Notes: generated by a model from the sequence alone, not told the origin. DNA of 64,000 nucleotides from Hibiscus mutabilis (GCA_019671005.1 CM033752.1:22700969-22764968), one strand, 5' to 3'; numbered from the stretch's first letter, positions 24,440-36,170 are shown. Numbers and translations are program-made.

Positions 24440-25460
24440 GTTGTTTGGAACTACATCGGGAGGTGACTAATGCAAACTGGAGTCGCGAAGATTGAGCAAT
24501 CATAAGACCAAGGTTGGGGATGCCAGATGGTCTCCAAGATTGCAAAATCATAATACGAAGGTGAATGCAGGTCTCATTGTCAAAGTTGTTGATTTAATTT
24601 GGAAATTGACCGTTTTCCCCATATATATATATCATCAAAAACTTTTTCCCCATTTAAATTTATTTTGTACAAAGGATCCAAAGAAATCAAGGCTTATTTT
24701 GTCCAAACACTTCAAATATGTAGAAAAACCTATTTTTTAAATTTGATTGCTTAGCGGAAAAGAGGAATCAAGTTGTTAATTAAAGGAATTTGAGAAGTTT
24801 TTCACTTAAGATAAATGTTGTCAACATAGAATTTCTTATTCATGATTAATACACCTTCATAAGAACAACTCATCTATGAAAATTTTGTTTTCCTTAATTA
24901 AGGGAACCTAATCGAACTTACTTAATATTTTTAATAAAAAATAATTTATTTATTATTCATATTCACAAATTTAAGAACACAATATTTAACAAAGTATACA
25001 AAATCTTTATATATAATATATAATATTTACATATTTATTCTTTATATTAAACTGCAAACTGCCTGGACAACGAAGAGTTATATCATGGGTCCTTCCCAGC
25101 ACGTGAAACACACGTCGAGTATAAAACGTTTGCATATTCAATTTCGAACTTTTCTCGAGAAACCAAAAACAATATATGTCATCCTAACGATTTTATTTTA
25201 AGATTTGATTTACAAGTTTTGAAACAGACGTCCATTGCTTTAAAATTACCTTCATTTCTGGTTCCATCCTAAAACTGTCTTTTCACTTATAATATTAAAC
25301 ATGCCATAAATGTCATTTAAATTCACTCATACAATATGTAGGTAAAAACATAAAAAATAATAAAGGAAATTGTGAAATTAGACGCTACAAATTCAAAGTT
25401 ATAGTATTGGAATTAGACCAGATGCATCCATATATTAAAAACTGAACATAAGATTCATAT
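24440..25460. other. Non-coding AT-rich DNA with repeat remnants
   Basis: No gene is seen. The segment at 24725-24960 (TTTGATTGCTTAG, GAAGTTTTTCACTT) recurs near 28110-28380. The segment 25066-25330 contains a dispersed-repeat copy (CCTAACGATTT, then CTGTCTTTTCA). The tail of UBC copy 1 begins at 25461. Confidence 0.5.
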
Positions 25461-26115
25461 TTACCAATACATAAACATTTCAACCCATAATCTTCCTCGC
25501 ATACTTGCAAAGCGCTGGGGATTCCTCTTGTAAATCAGAGTAACACCCTCACAATCCGGGTGAGGATCATCTGGGTTTGGAGCACACAACAAACCCAGTA
25601 TAGCCTCAACAATGTCCACAACTCTGATTGAAGGGCTCCACCTTTCATGGAGGATGGCCAGCCTAATGCCGCCAGACTCAGTAATGTTTGGGTGGAATAG
25701 ATCGCCGTCAAAGTTAACAACAATCTACAAAAACATAAAACCGTTATCCATTAATTGTTGTAGTGTAAAAAAATTGACCAAGATAAAACAACAATCTTGG
25801 CAGGTTAATTACCCTAGGAGGAGAGTGAGGGTAGTCAAGTGGAAGATAATGGAAACATTAAATTCATACCCTTCATAAGGGCTGGCAGCAGGTGCAGCCA
25901 TTCGAAGTCGATAACGATACGTTGATCCATCAACTTCTACCATTACTAAAGAAAAATAATGATTATTACATACTTTATGAAAAGGAATCCATATAATTAA
26001 AGAACAATGTAACATATAGATGTTTACCAGAAAGAAGATTAGAGGCTACTTCAGGAACCTGCCAGGCATTAGTACGCAACTGCCTTTGAATAACAGAAAG
26101 CACCCGCAAGGTCAT
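25461..26115 (-). pseudogene. Ubiquitin-conjugating-enzyme-like gene, copy 1 (three exons, one frameshift, no catalytic Cys)
   Basis: E2 enzymes carry ubiquitin on a catalytic cysteine. Three exons are modelled on the minus strand: 26115-26028 (ATG to GT), 25945-25813 and 25724-25461 (TAA). All have AG/GT borders and compatible phases, about 160 residues in total, a normal E2 length. Exon 2 carries SPYEG and exon 3 carries LFHPNI, WSPSI and PNPDDP, all E2 landmarks. Where active E2s have G-x-I-C-L, this copy reads GGIRLAIL, so the cysteine is arginine. Exon 2 is one base shorter than in copy 2, which breaks the FPP.YP segment. It could have been an inactive E2 variant before it broke. A 1-base assembly error would change this verdict. 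Confidence 0.75.
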
Positions 26116-27136
26116 GTTTATGCGTGATTTCAGTTTAATATGGGGGAGAAGATGCAAAACACAAAGTGACAGTATTATACTAATAGGGAAAATGTGGTTG
26201 TTCATATTTGAACCCTAGTGGTTGAAAATATTACCAACCAATAAGCTATTGTTTCGTCTAGAAGTATAAAACCTATAATGTTTGTGGATGTTCTTACATG
26301 TTCAGTTGGGCTTTAATAACATCAGTACCGAATCTTGACTTAGTAGTTACGAAACAGAGACCAACAACTCCTTTACTTACAATTATGACTTTGCTGGGTT
26401 GGAAGGATTTTGAATTTCAAAATATGCATATTCGCAATAAGCAAGCGTCTTTTCAGTGTCAGTATCGAAACTCTGTAAATCGAACAAAAGCCATGTTACG
26501 TTATTAAAGAGTTCCCAACCTATAATGCACCACTTCTTTTCATATTTTCAGTTGGAATTTAATTCTACTAGTATCGAACACCTATTAAAGAGCTCCGAAA
26601 CTGATGTTCCGAGCTCCTTTCCTCATATTTCAAAAGGCGCATGTTCTCAATATATATGTGTTTTTTCTGTGTCAATCTCGAGTCTTTGTAACCTGATCTG
26701 ATACGTCAGCATTTGATAAGTCTTTTCAATTGTTGCATTAGGTAGAACAGTTTTTAGATAAGTATGAGCTGGAAATTTTGAAGCTGGATAAAAATTCTGA
26801 AACACACTCTACCAACCCAAAAATTAAAAGTGTATGTATAAGATTTTTGGTTTAATACCATTTTTATAATATAAATAGTATATTATAAACATGTGGCATC
26901 ATTTTTTCTAGTCTATTATAAATAGGAGTACCCAAGGTCCTATCATACCCTAATTAGGCAAGTGTTATTTCCTTTAAAGTTTTTTTCTCTATAGCGTTAT
27001 ATTAGGAGTACTGTTGGCGATGACTACTATACAGAGACTTTATTTTATAGATCCGAGAGGAGTGTTGTTTTAGGTTTTTTGTGTCGACAAGCAATGGTAT
27101 TTGAAAGGCTATGACTGCCATTATTTTGGATATGCA
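26116..27136. other. Non-coding spacer between duplicated blocks
   Basis: No supported gene. It contains two copies of a CAGTTGG.xTTTAAT..ACTAGTA(C/T)CGAA segment (about 26302 and 26548). It also holds the duplicate of 23820-24380 at about 26695-27135. Short open frames here are not conserved. Confidence 0.5.
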
Positions 27137-27204
27137 CAACAACAGACAAAGTATTTTTAAAGCTTTTCGGGAAAGATTATCCAAAATACTATTGTTTGTT
27201 GTTG
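27137..27204 (+). ncRNA. Foldback hairpin 2, diverged paralogue of hairpin 1
   Basis: Outer arms around 27137-27157 and 27183-27204 pair (CAAAGTATTTT with AAAATACTATTG). The inner part no longer pairs as well as in hairpin 1. Flanking sequence on both sides matches 24160-24500, so it arose by duplication. No expression evidence is possible from sequence alone. Confidence 0.3.
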
Positions 27205-29045
27205 TTGGTTCTACTTGGGAAGGAGAACAATGCAGAGCGTATTCTTGAAGTTGTTGATGTGTGTTGTAGTTTGGCCATTTTCCCTGTAAACATCGAGTTT
27301 CGAACGTTGGCACACAGTTTCGTATTTATTTCTAAACACATAAAATGTAATATGTATTCCTAACGATTTCAATTTAAGCTTTCCTTTACATGTAGCAAAA
27401 CTCGCATCAGTACAACAAATTAAATGTACCATAACGTTTACAAAAGTGCCATAGTTTTCATACTATGATCATAAATGTTTGAAATCTTATTTGGATTATT
27501 TCGTAGGAACAAAAGATTGCAATGTTTGGTTTGACGAAAATAAGATTAATTGGAAGCACAAATTATGAACTCTGTATGATATACTAATAGTTTAACTATT
27601 AATTAGTAAATTAAATTTATTTGCATAAAAATGTATAGAACTATTTCTGGTAAATCATCTATTTTTTTGATGAATCGTTAAAAAAAGTTGACAAACTATA
27701 AAAATGTAAAAGCTCCCCATCTAAAATTAACACAAACTTTATTAGCAAGGCATTACAAGTGTTTAAACCCCTTCCACTATCACTTTTTTAGCAAGCAACC
27801 TTGTAGGTTTATAAAGCATTCAGTTTAGTTCTTTACTCAATAGTTATTCACATTTCATTTGTTTCAAATTTGATCCGAATACACTTGACAAAGAGCATTC
27901 CTTTATTTCATTTCTTTCTTTTTTATCCTACACACTTAATTTTAGCTATCACGATAAACATTAGATCAATTGACTTAGAATTCAAGATGGTAACTTTCTT
28001 CTAAGCCTAATCTTGGGGTATTACATGATGTCTACAACAATGATGTCATCTATGTGTTCTTGCAAAAAAATTGTAGAAATATTAATGAAGAGTTAGGGAT
28101 ATATCTTATTTTTGTAATTTAATTTGATTGCTTAGTGGCGTAAGTGAATAAAGTTATGTTACTAAAAGGAATTTGAAAAGTTTTTCACTTTAGACTCTCT
28201 TATGATGTATGTAACCTTCAATTTTGTGAAATTATTATTTTTTAATATTCCTAATCAATATATGATAAGAATGACTCATTAATTAAAAATATTTTTCCTT
28301 AGTTGATGGAACCCAATTCAACTTACTTTATATATTTTATGTAAAAAAGTATTTATATTTAAAACTCATATTTGCATATTTAAGAACACAATAGTTTAAC
28401 AAAGTAAGCATAACACACATAATCACATTACATAATCGTCAACTGAACGAATGGAAAAAATAATATTGTCTTCTATGTTTTCTTGCAAAAATATTGAAAA
28501 GGGAATAATGAAGAGTAAGGGATTTGTCTGACTTTTTTATTTAAGTTGATTGCTAAATAGGGTAAGTTTCCTTTACATGGATCAAAACTCGTATACATAG
28601 TTTCCAAACTATCCCGCCTCAAACATATAATGTAACTGCTTGTTCTTATATTTTCAGCTGGTCTGTAATTGTACTAGTACCGAACTTTAGTCGCATGATT
28701 TTGAAATATTATTCTTTCGTTAAAAGAAGCGTTTTTATTTTTAATGGAAGTATCTAAAATGTTGTTAGTGGTGTGTTTTGTTCATGAAATGTAAGATTAC
28801 ATTGTTTGGTTTATTTCGTAGGAATGTAAGATTACATGTTTGGTTGACGGCATATAAGATTACTTTGAGAAAAATTTGACTATATTGTCCTTGTCATATA
28901 TATTCGTTTTAACAAGTTAAACTTTAAATATTAATTTAAAATAATTGACTGAAGATTCATATCATTATTCTCGCTATATTTCGAATATACTCAAATTTTA
29001 AAGCAATATTTACATAATTAAATAAATAATAACTTATGTTCTATA
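27205..29045. other. Non-coding AT-rich DNA with dispersed repeats
   Basis: No supported gene. Dispersed-repeat copies occur at about 27290-27400 and 28560-28700. Two related segments at 28020-28200 and 28440-28560 share TTTGATTGCT-type sequence with 24725. Open frames at 27002-27432 on the minus strand span repeat copies and look fortuitous. Confidence 0.5.
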
Positions 29046-29235
29046 TATGATATTAGGCCAATTGTGTACATGATTTGTATGATTCTTGACATGGTTGTCT
29101 TTCTACATAATATTTGAATATGATATTAGGCCAATTGTGTACATGATTTGTACGATGATTCTTGACATGGTTGTCTTTCTAAAATGTTGATTCTTGACAT
29201 GGCTCTCTTTCTATATATGATTTGTATAATTCTTC
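29046..29235. repeat. Tandem repeat, about 75-bp unit, 2.5 copies
   Basis: The block ATGATATTAGGCCAATTGTG...GATTCTTGACATGGTTGTC occurs twice (about 29046 and 29121). A third, partial unit starts at about 29187. The units are nearly identical. Confidence 0.8.
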
Positions 29236-29809
29236 ACATTATGGTCAATAATTATTTTATATTATGTAATTAATTTGACAAGTTGTTTTTTACTTGTGTG
29301 CTGAAGGATTTGAATATTTGCGGGTTAAATACAATAAAATAATAAACGTCAACATAAATGTGCCTTATTTAATGATCGCAGAAAGTGTCTTTTCTGTAAT
29401 ACGAAGAGTATCGAATGTTTACATATAGAGTATCGACCTTCTCACGTAAAACCTAAAAAAGGACATGTTTTCCTAACGATTTAAGCTTATGTTACTCTTT
29501 ACAAGTCGCGAAACCTACATCCAGAGGTTCAACTATTCACATAATTTTGTCATACCTGGCCTTAACTGTCTTTTCAGTTCTACTTTTAATACATTCCATT
29601 TAACAGCTATAGTAAGTTTCGGTATGCTAGGTTTTACACTAAAAATATTAACAGAAATTGTGACATTCACGACAGCACATGTTGAGTTTCAGTTTCAAAA
29701 CTTTACCACAAGTGTCATTTCATTATATTAAAAACTTAACATAGAAGAATATGTGAGCAATACATAAACAGTACAAATTAATTTTTTTTGTCAAGATGGC
29801 CAATGCATT
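29236..29809. other. Non-coding spacer with one dispersed-repeat copy
   Basis: The repeat copy is at about 29385-29600 (AATACGAAGAGTATCGAATG, then CCTAACGATTT and CTGTCTTTTCAGTT). Nothing else is recognised. Confidence 0.5.
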
Positions 29810-30447
29810 TTAACCCAAAAATATCTTCCTCGTATACCTTCCAAAGCGATGGGGATTGTTACTGTAAATCATAACAACACCCTCATAATCCGGGTAAGGG
29901 CCATCTGGGTTTGGAACATGCAGCAAACCTAGTATATGCGCAAGAATCTCTACAACTCTGATAGCAGGGCTCTACTTTTCATGGAGGATGTCCAACCTAA
30001 TGCCCCAGACTCAATGATGTTGGGATGGAATAAGTCCCCATCAAATTGTAAAGCAAACTACATAAACAGATAACCATTATCTTTGAAATGCGTCAGCGTA
30101 AAAAATGAACAAGATAAAACAACAATATTGGGAGGTTTATTATATTACCTTAGGAGGTTTCATAGGGTAATTAGGTGGGAAGAAAATTCTAACTTCAAAA
30201 TTATGCCCTTCGTAAGGGCTGCCATCAGGTGCAGCCATTTGAAGACGATAATGAAACGGATAATCATCGACATCTGGAATTACTACAGAAAATTAATGAT
30301 AATTATAAACTATTTGAAAACAAAAAAAATTGCCTAAATGACAACATTAACAGAGTGATGTTTACCAGAAAACATGTAAGGGGATACTAGCGGATTCTCT
30401 AAGACAGCAGGATGGAACTCCCTTCCAATATATGCAAGTGTCTCCAT
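29810..30447 (-). pseudogene. Ubiquitin-conjugating-enzyme-like gene, copy 2 (frameshift plus stop)
   Basis: This is a tandem paralogue of copy 1 with the same three-exon layout on the minus strand: 30447-30366, 30282-30149 and 30057-29810. Splice sites and phases match those of copy 1. Exon 2 is intact and shows SPYEGHNF and FFPPNYPMKPPK, a textbook E2 segment. Exon 3 has LFHPNI, then a one-base loss in the codons before IRLDIL, then a stop where copy 1 has the W of WSP. Later landmarks VPNPDGPYPD are in frame again after the shift. IRLDIL has the same Cys-to-Arg change as copy 1, so that change predates the duplication. Gene identity is fairly sure; the present copy is not functional. Confidence 0.75.
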
Positions 30448-31200
30448 GTTGATCTGACAAAGTTGATAAAGAAATAAGACAAATATGTGAATGAAGATTT
30501 AGAACACAAAGTGGGGGTACTTATAGGGAAGAACGTCCTGCTTCATCTAGATTATGGGTTTACAATGTCGTGGTTGTTCATATGTCAACCCGTTATTTAT
30601 CAGGAAAAATTATTATATGGTCCCGCCTGAGCAAGTCATCTCTAGTCACATCCACTTAAAATCAGCCAAGTATTTTCAGTATTTAATATTATATGTCACC
30701 TTTAGGCCAGGCAGAACATGTATTGTCAATAATACAACAAGTACCGAACTTTTACATTTTAAGTTTCAAATTTATTATGTGAAACCTAAAATATAACTTG
30801 TTTGCCTAACAATTTTAGTTTAAGTTGTGCTTTACAATTATCCAAACCATCATTCACAGTTTTGAAGCTAAACTTAATTTGTGGTTTCTGCCGAAAATAT
30901 TTTTCCAGTTATAATATTAAACGTCACATTTTTTACTACCAGAACGTGGCTTCTCAGTAATACAACGAGTACCGAAAGTTTCGACTTATTGTGTGAAATC
31001 ACAAATGTAACATGTTTGTCTAACGATTTCAGTTGTATTTTAGAAGTAGACAAATCGCAATACACAATTTCAAAACTAACTTAAATTTTTTATTCCCACC
31101 TGAAATAGTCTTTTCAGTTATATTATTAAACTAAAAAAACCATTAAATACCCTTACAATACCTAAACCCTAATTTCTAACTTTCAAAATAAAATAAAACG
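30448..31200. repeat. Two tandem units of the dispersed repeat (about 230-bp period)
   Basis: The marker AATACAACRAGTACCGAA occurs at about 30727 and 30958. Each is followed by a CTAACRATTT block and then TTTTC(C/A)GTTAT.ATTAAAC. Other copies lie at about 23505, 25066, 27290, 28560, 29385 and 31655. There is no supported gene in this stretch. Confidence 0.65.
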
Positions 31201-31227
31201 TGAAGGTCCTTATGTCTGCCAAATTTA

Positions 31228-31679
31228 GTGAAAGAAGAAGGAAGAAACAAAAGTGGATTGATGGACTCTGTCTCTAAGGTGACCAAAATTCCAAACTACA
31301 ATTGTGGAAAGCTAGCCGTGTTGAAGACATCTTGTTCAGATAACAATATGGGAAGAAGATTTTTTGGTTGTTCTAACTATAGAAATAGATTTCGCAAATC
31401 ATGTATTTTTTTCAATGGTACAAACCACCAATGAGTTCGCGTAAAAAGGTACTTATTCTTGGACTCCTAAGAAAAGTCTTGGCGGATGATAGGGGAAGAA
31501 GAAACGATAGGATTGCTTGGGTTCTTAGTTTGATAGGTTTTGTTGTCGTAACTTGCTTTTGTCATGGATATGAGATAAGGTTGATCTTCAGGAATTGTTT
31601 TAGATGGTTAAAGAAGAGTTGTTTTGGCTTTAAATGTCATTTAATTCGCAGAAATTGGCATATTCATTTAATACGATGA
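31228..31679 (+). pseudogene. GRF-type zinc-finger protein with C-terminal membrane segment (frameshifted)
   Basis: GRF fingers bind nucleic acid and occur in short plant proteins with a C-terminal hydrophobic tail. The first frame (31228-31434) shows NCGKLAVLKTS, then NNMGRRFFGC and, further on, C before IFF. This is the GRF pattern with the first cysteine replaced. At the T7 run near 31402 the frame slips by one, and the overlapping frame continues YFFQWYKPPMSSRKK and then a hydrophobic stretch (WVLSLIGFVVVTCF). No ATG starts the first frame; the nearest ATG (31212) is in another frame. Two indels are thus likely. It could be a real gene if the T7 run is a base-calling error, but the lost start argues against that. 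Confidence 0.65.
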
Positions 31680-31711
31680 GTATCGAATGTTTACAAATAC
31701 AGTCTTGAATT

Positions 31712-31716
31712 AATCA
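31712..31716. repeat. Left flank of element C (candidate target site AATCA)
   Basis: AATCA precedes the LTR start TGTAACCCCC and lies within a copy of the dispersed host repeat (AGTATCGAATGTTTAC). The right duplicate is not visible because C is truncated. Confidence 0.5.
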
Positions 31717-31770
31717 TGTAACCCCCTTGATCCAGTCTAGTTGCAAGACCGAATCGAGCGAACTACATTA

Positions 31771-31790
31771 GGGTTTACTGAAATAAACCC
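31771..31790 (-). other. Hairpin near the 3' end of LTR C
   Basis: GGGTTTA pairs with TAAACCC around a six-base centre. On the minus strand the inner T and G can form a wobble pair, giving an 8-bp stem with loop TTCA. It is 54 bases from the LTR end, as in S1 and G. Confidence 0.65.
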
Positions 31791-32149
31791 TGAAGAACAT
31801 TTCATTTGAACCGATCCATTTTTTTCTTTTATCTTTTCTAGATGTACTTTTAGGTCCTATGGTGTGCACACAATTCATGGTTAAAATCTCAACTCAATCG
31901 GACGTCATTTCGACATCCAATTGCTCAAAACGACATTCTAGGGACTAAAACATAATTTCTGATATTTATACGAGCTTTCACAAAATTAAAGTTACCAATC
32001 CTCGATTAGTCATATTGCATGCCTTCATATCAGATCACAACTCAAAATGATCATCCATACTAATTTGGTTGCCTAATTAAGAAACATGGACCAAAATGCA
32101 AAGCTTTCAAACATCAGACATCATATCAACAAAAATAACATACAGTGTT

Positions 32150-32440
32150 CTGATACAGGTGTCCACCGTATCGATACGGTTCTGAAGAGCATTTGCGTAT
32201 CAATACGGTCTTCAAGTGTATCGGTACGACTTGTATAATTTTAAAAGACTTGATTCTAGTGGCTAAGGACCGCACCAAAACAATGACTCTCGTATCGAAA
32301 CACTCCCTGTTTCATAACTACACGTACCGATACGGTTACCAGGCATATCGGTACGGTAAAGCAAATTTGCACCATTTTGAAACTATACATGTCCCCGCAT
32401 ACTGACACCCTTAGGTACCGTACCGGTACGGTGAGACCTT
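32150..32440. repeat. Cluster of dyad motif CGTAYYRRTACG in LTR C
   Basis: About ten copies occur, among them CGTATCGATACG, CGTATCAATACG, TGTATCGGTACG, CGTACCGATACG, CATATCGGTACG and CGTACCGGTACG. Confidence 0.8.
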
Positions 32441-32870
32441 TAATGACCTCTAGGTCCAACATATGACACTTTGGCTCAATCTAACTCTTTAAGTTCAACC
32501 TATAAGCATCATATAGCATCATAGACATACATCTATCCCACATAGCAACATATCAAGAGGTCACTCCAAGCATTGCATACTCAAGCATTCACCTAAGAGC
32601 ATGGTCTCTACCAAAGCATGCTTAATGTTTCCCAAACCCCTCAAACACAAGTAAAAAGCATCATACAAGTCCAAAACAACAATCTAAACTATTACATTAG
32701 GGAGTATCTCAAAACACATCTCCCAAAACAACCCGATCACATTGCCCTCTTATTACTACTTAGAACGTATTTTAAACCATATTTTGAATTGTATCAAATC
32801 CTTGGATCGTTCCTCACTCGCGTGCTGCCCGAAAGAGATATTTCTCTGCATTGACAAGGAAAAGAACGCG

Positions 32871-32885
32871 TAAGCAATAAGCTTA
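32871..32885 (-). other. Conserved stem-loop 'CTCACTAAG' of LTR C
   Basis: On the minus strand CTCAC is followed by TAAGC, a five-base loop and GCTTA. Confidence 0.6.
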
Positions 32886-35106
32886 GTGAGGGAAACCACA
32901 AAACACTCATCAATGCATTTAAAATCATTTAGTTCAAATAAATGTAAACATCTATTGGTAAAACATCTCATGCTTCGCATGTCATCTAAAAATGTGCACA
33001 TTAAAATCATTTCATACACACGTATCATGGATTCAATCTCTACCTCAATTTAAGCTTAACACCACAACACCTTTATAACAAGCTTAAAGAGCAACACATG
33101 TATAAATCACATTATACAAAATAATCCATTTCTCATGATACGTTATCTCATATATTGGCTTTCAAGTGACTCAAAACCAGCAACCTTAAGTTTCATAAAA
33201 CACATCGGATACACAGATTCTCAAGTGGTTCACACAATCACTTCACATACATACCTCAACCGAAGTAACGGCACACTTTCCCACCTTAACGGTTCAAACA
33301 GAAGTAACGGAACATTTACCCACCTCTACGGTTTGGATGTATTACTCCACCATTAGGAGAAAATGAAACATTTACCCACCTCAACAGTTGCGGTTCTCAT
33401 GTTGGAGATTATAGACACTTAACACCGCTCGACAAACATGAGGTGATTTTTTATAGTACACTTTCAATCCTATGACCGATCAACTATATCCGATAATATT
33501 TTAAACATCACCAGTTTCCAATATATTCAATAACCAACATTACCTCACTATTTTACATATGCATCAAAACATTCCAACACCAATACATTAAACCATGTAT
33601 TTCCATAATCTCAAAACACTTGCATATATCATATACTATTCTCAAGAGTCATCAATAAAGATTATTTGCATCATCTTTCACTTCCAAAACATTCATAATA
33701 CAATGAGTAGTAAAACCATAAACATGTGCATGATATTTCATTTTAAAATACCCAAAACGAGAGATAGCTCAACCGATACTTACTTTCGAGCTTAGATAGG
33801 TGTGTCAAACCTTATCTAAACTCCCTTAACTCCTTTTCAGACCTTTTAACAGTAGTAAAATACTTTTCCACTCACCAACAAACCAACGCTCGATTGCCGA
33901 TGCGCGAATCAAGCCTCAGCAACTTCTGCGCCTTCTCCGATAGGTAAAGGAACAAAGGATTAAGAACACATCTCTGTATCAAAACCCTTCAGCAGCCAAC
34001 AAACTCAACAACACCTTACAAGAATTAATCGAACACCTTCCTAAAACCAACAAGAACACCACCAACCCTTTCCTAATCAAAGCCAAGCCAACATCCAATG
34101 ATTCTAACACATTAACATCATCAATTAACATCCAAAACACTTTAAACACGTCCTTATACCTCCAGTAGCACTATAGCAACAAGATCAAGCCAAAACCAAC
34201 TATACACAACCTAGAAAACTAACAATTCACTTAGTTTCGGGATTAGATTGATTAATCAACTCTTTCAACATTAAAACAAATCTTATTTAGGATATAAATC
34301 AATTAAATCCATCACCAAAATATATCCAATTCAACTTCCATTAATTTTCCAAGAAAACTCAATTTAATTAACAAATCAATGTTTAAATCAAAATTCCACA
34401 ATATAAATCGACAACAAAGGATCAAGAACTTGGTAATTTCATTAAAGAACCTTTAATTAGAGGAGAGAAACGAAAATCACCTCTAATTAATGATTTCTCC
34501 TTAATTGGCCAAGCTTTGATGAAATCCAAAGGGAATTCGCTAAGGTATTTGAAGAAATCAAATAGAAATAAAAAAGGAAATCAATGAAGATTAATTCTTG
34601 GAGATTTAGAAGTATAAATCTCAGTTAGGATGCTGAGGAAGTTGGGAGAAAAGATTTTGAGAAAAGTAGTTATGTAAGAAAGTATTTTTAGGAAATAAAG
34701 ATCTTTTTAATTAAATCCTCATTTATCCAATTATTAAACCTTTTAAAATACTTTAAAATAGCCTAAATTAAGAGAGAAGTCTATTAAAAAACAATGGTCA
34801 AATAGCTCAGTAAAAGATTCTAAGTTTTAATCCTTTTTCAATTTAGTCACCAAAAATAGTTTTGAAAACTTTCAATTTAGTCACTAGACCAAAATGTCTT
34901 AAAATCATATTTAATTTCTTCAAATTGAATTCAAAATTTACTTAAAATATTAATTAAGTGATTTAGAGCATTTTTCCATATTTTATTTTCCCCAAAATCA
35001 CTTTTATAAAATTATTTTCCCGAAACTATTAGAATTACCTAAATTGGTTCTCTCGAACCTCCGGTCCAACCCAATTCACATATAGGCCCATTTTCAGGGC
35101 GTTACA

Positions 35107-35125
35107 ACTCTCCCCCTCTTAAGAA
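35107..35125 (-). promoter_or_regulatory. Polypurine tract of element C
   Basis: The minus strand reads AAGAGGGGGAGAGT directly before the LTR start TGTAACGCCC. Confidence 0.8.
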
Positions 35126-35134
35126 ATTTCATCC

Positions 35135-36170
35135 TCAAAATTTACCTGACGAAAAAAGATGAGGGAACTGCTTCAACATATCCTTTTTGCTCTCCCTGGA
35201 AGCTTCCTCTACACCGCAGTGCCTCCACAACACATTTATCAACTCTATGGTCCTTCCACGGAGAACTTTACTACTCGAATCTAGTATCGTCATTGGTTGC
35301 TCATCATAGGTCAAGTCCGAATTCAACTCAATCTCCTCAACAGGCATAACATGCGAAGGATCCGATTAATACCAGCGTAACATAGACACATGGAAAACAT
35401 CATGTATCTTCTCTAACTCAGCCGGCAACCTCAATCTATACGCAACAGGACCAACGCGCTCCAACACTTCATACAGTCCAATAAACATAGGGCTCAACTT
35501 GCCCTTTCGCCCAAATCTCATCACCTTTTTTCCAAGGCAAAACCTTCAAAAACATACGAACACCAACAACATATTCAATTTCTCTTCTCTCCAAGGCAAA
35601 ACCTCAATCTATACGGTAACTGCTTCTCCCACGACCCTTGAAATTCTATGATACAACACCGTAACATATCCTCCAGCACTTGGATAACATGTTCTGACTG
35701 ACCATCCGTCTGCAGATGATACGAAGTACTAAACTTCAACCGTGTACCCAAGGCCCTATATAAACATTCCCAGAACCTTACGGTGAAACGTGGATCTCTA
35801 TTAGACATAATGGACTTCGGCACCCCATGCAACCTCACGATCTCTGCAACATACAACTCTACCAACTATCCAAAGTATACGTTGTATGCACAGCCAAGAA
35901 ATGTGCACACTTTGTAAACCTATCCATAATCACCCAAACTGAGTTCTTCTTTAATGGGGTCAAAGGTAACCCAAACACAAAATCTATGGTGATCCTCTCT
36001 TATTTCCACTCGGGAACCCTCAACGGTTTCAACAACCCTAAAAGAATCCAATGTTCTACCTTAACACGTTGGCAAACCATAAAACGAGCCACAAACTCTG
36101 CAACATCCTTCTTCAAGCCAATTCAAAAATACCCTTTTCTTTAAGTCCTGATACATTTTCATCTTCTTGG
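35135..36170 (-). pseudogene. Element C integrase and chromodomain (decayed)
   Basis: Read on the minus strand, a remnant of the integrase zinc domain (RFMVCQRVKVEH, first cysteine of CxxC lost) lies near 36050-36090. The catalytic core at 35865-35575 has HGVPKSIMSNRDPRF, where the family's second catalytic aspartate is asparagine. It then has GQSEHVIQVLEDML with the glutamate kept. A frame break follows near 35600. The C-terminal chromodomain part is open at 35347-35135 (DEQPMTILDSSSKVLRG, then IELINVLWRHCG). Several stops separate these pieces. Order and content match element E. Confidence 0.8.

Larger units (their letters stand above)
31717..35106 (-). mobile_element. Element C, 3' LTR (3390 bp, type I)
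   Basis: The plus strand starts TGTAACCCCC and ends GGGCGTTACA, followed by a reverse polypurine tract and pol sequence. The LTR therefore belongs to a minus-strand element. It is the same family as S1 and related to LTR E. The block with a TATA-like run at 33447-33455 (TATAAAAAA on the minus strand) is shared with E and may be the promoter. No gene is supported inside. Confidence 0.9.

Noticed and set aside
25535..25723. 62-residue minus-strand open frame
   Set aside because: Frame-shifted reading of E2-like exon 3; the correct frame shows LFHPNI and PNPDDP.
27002..27432. Two overlapping minus-strand open frames (103 and 73 residues)
   Set aside because: They lie across a dispersed repeat and the hairpin paralogue and share nothing with a known family; the copy at 24160-24440 is not open.
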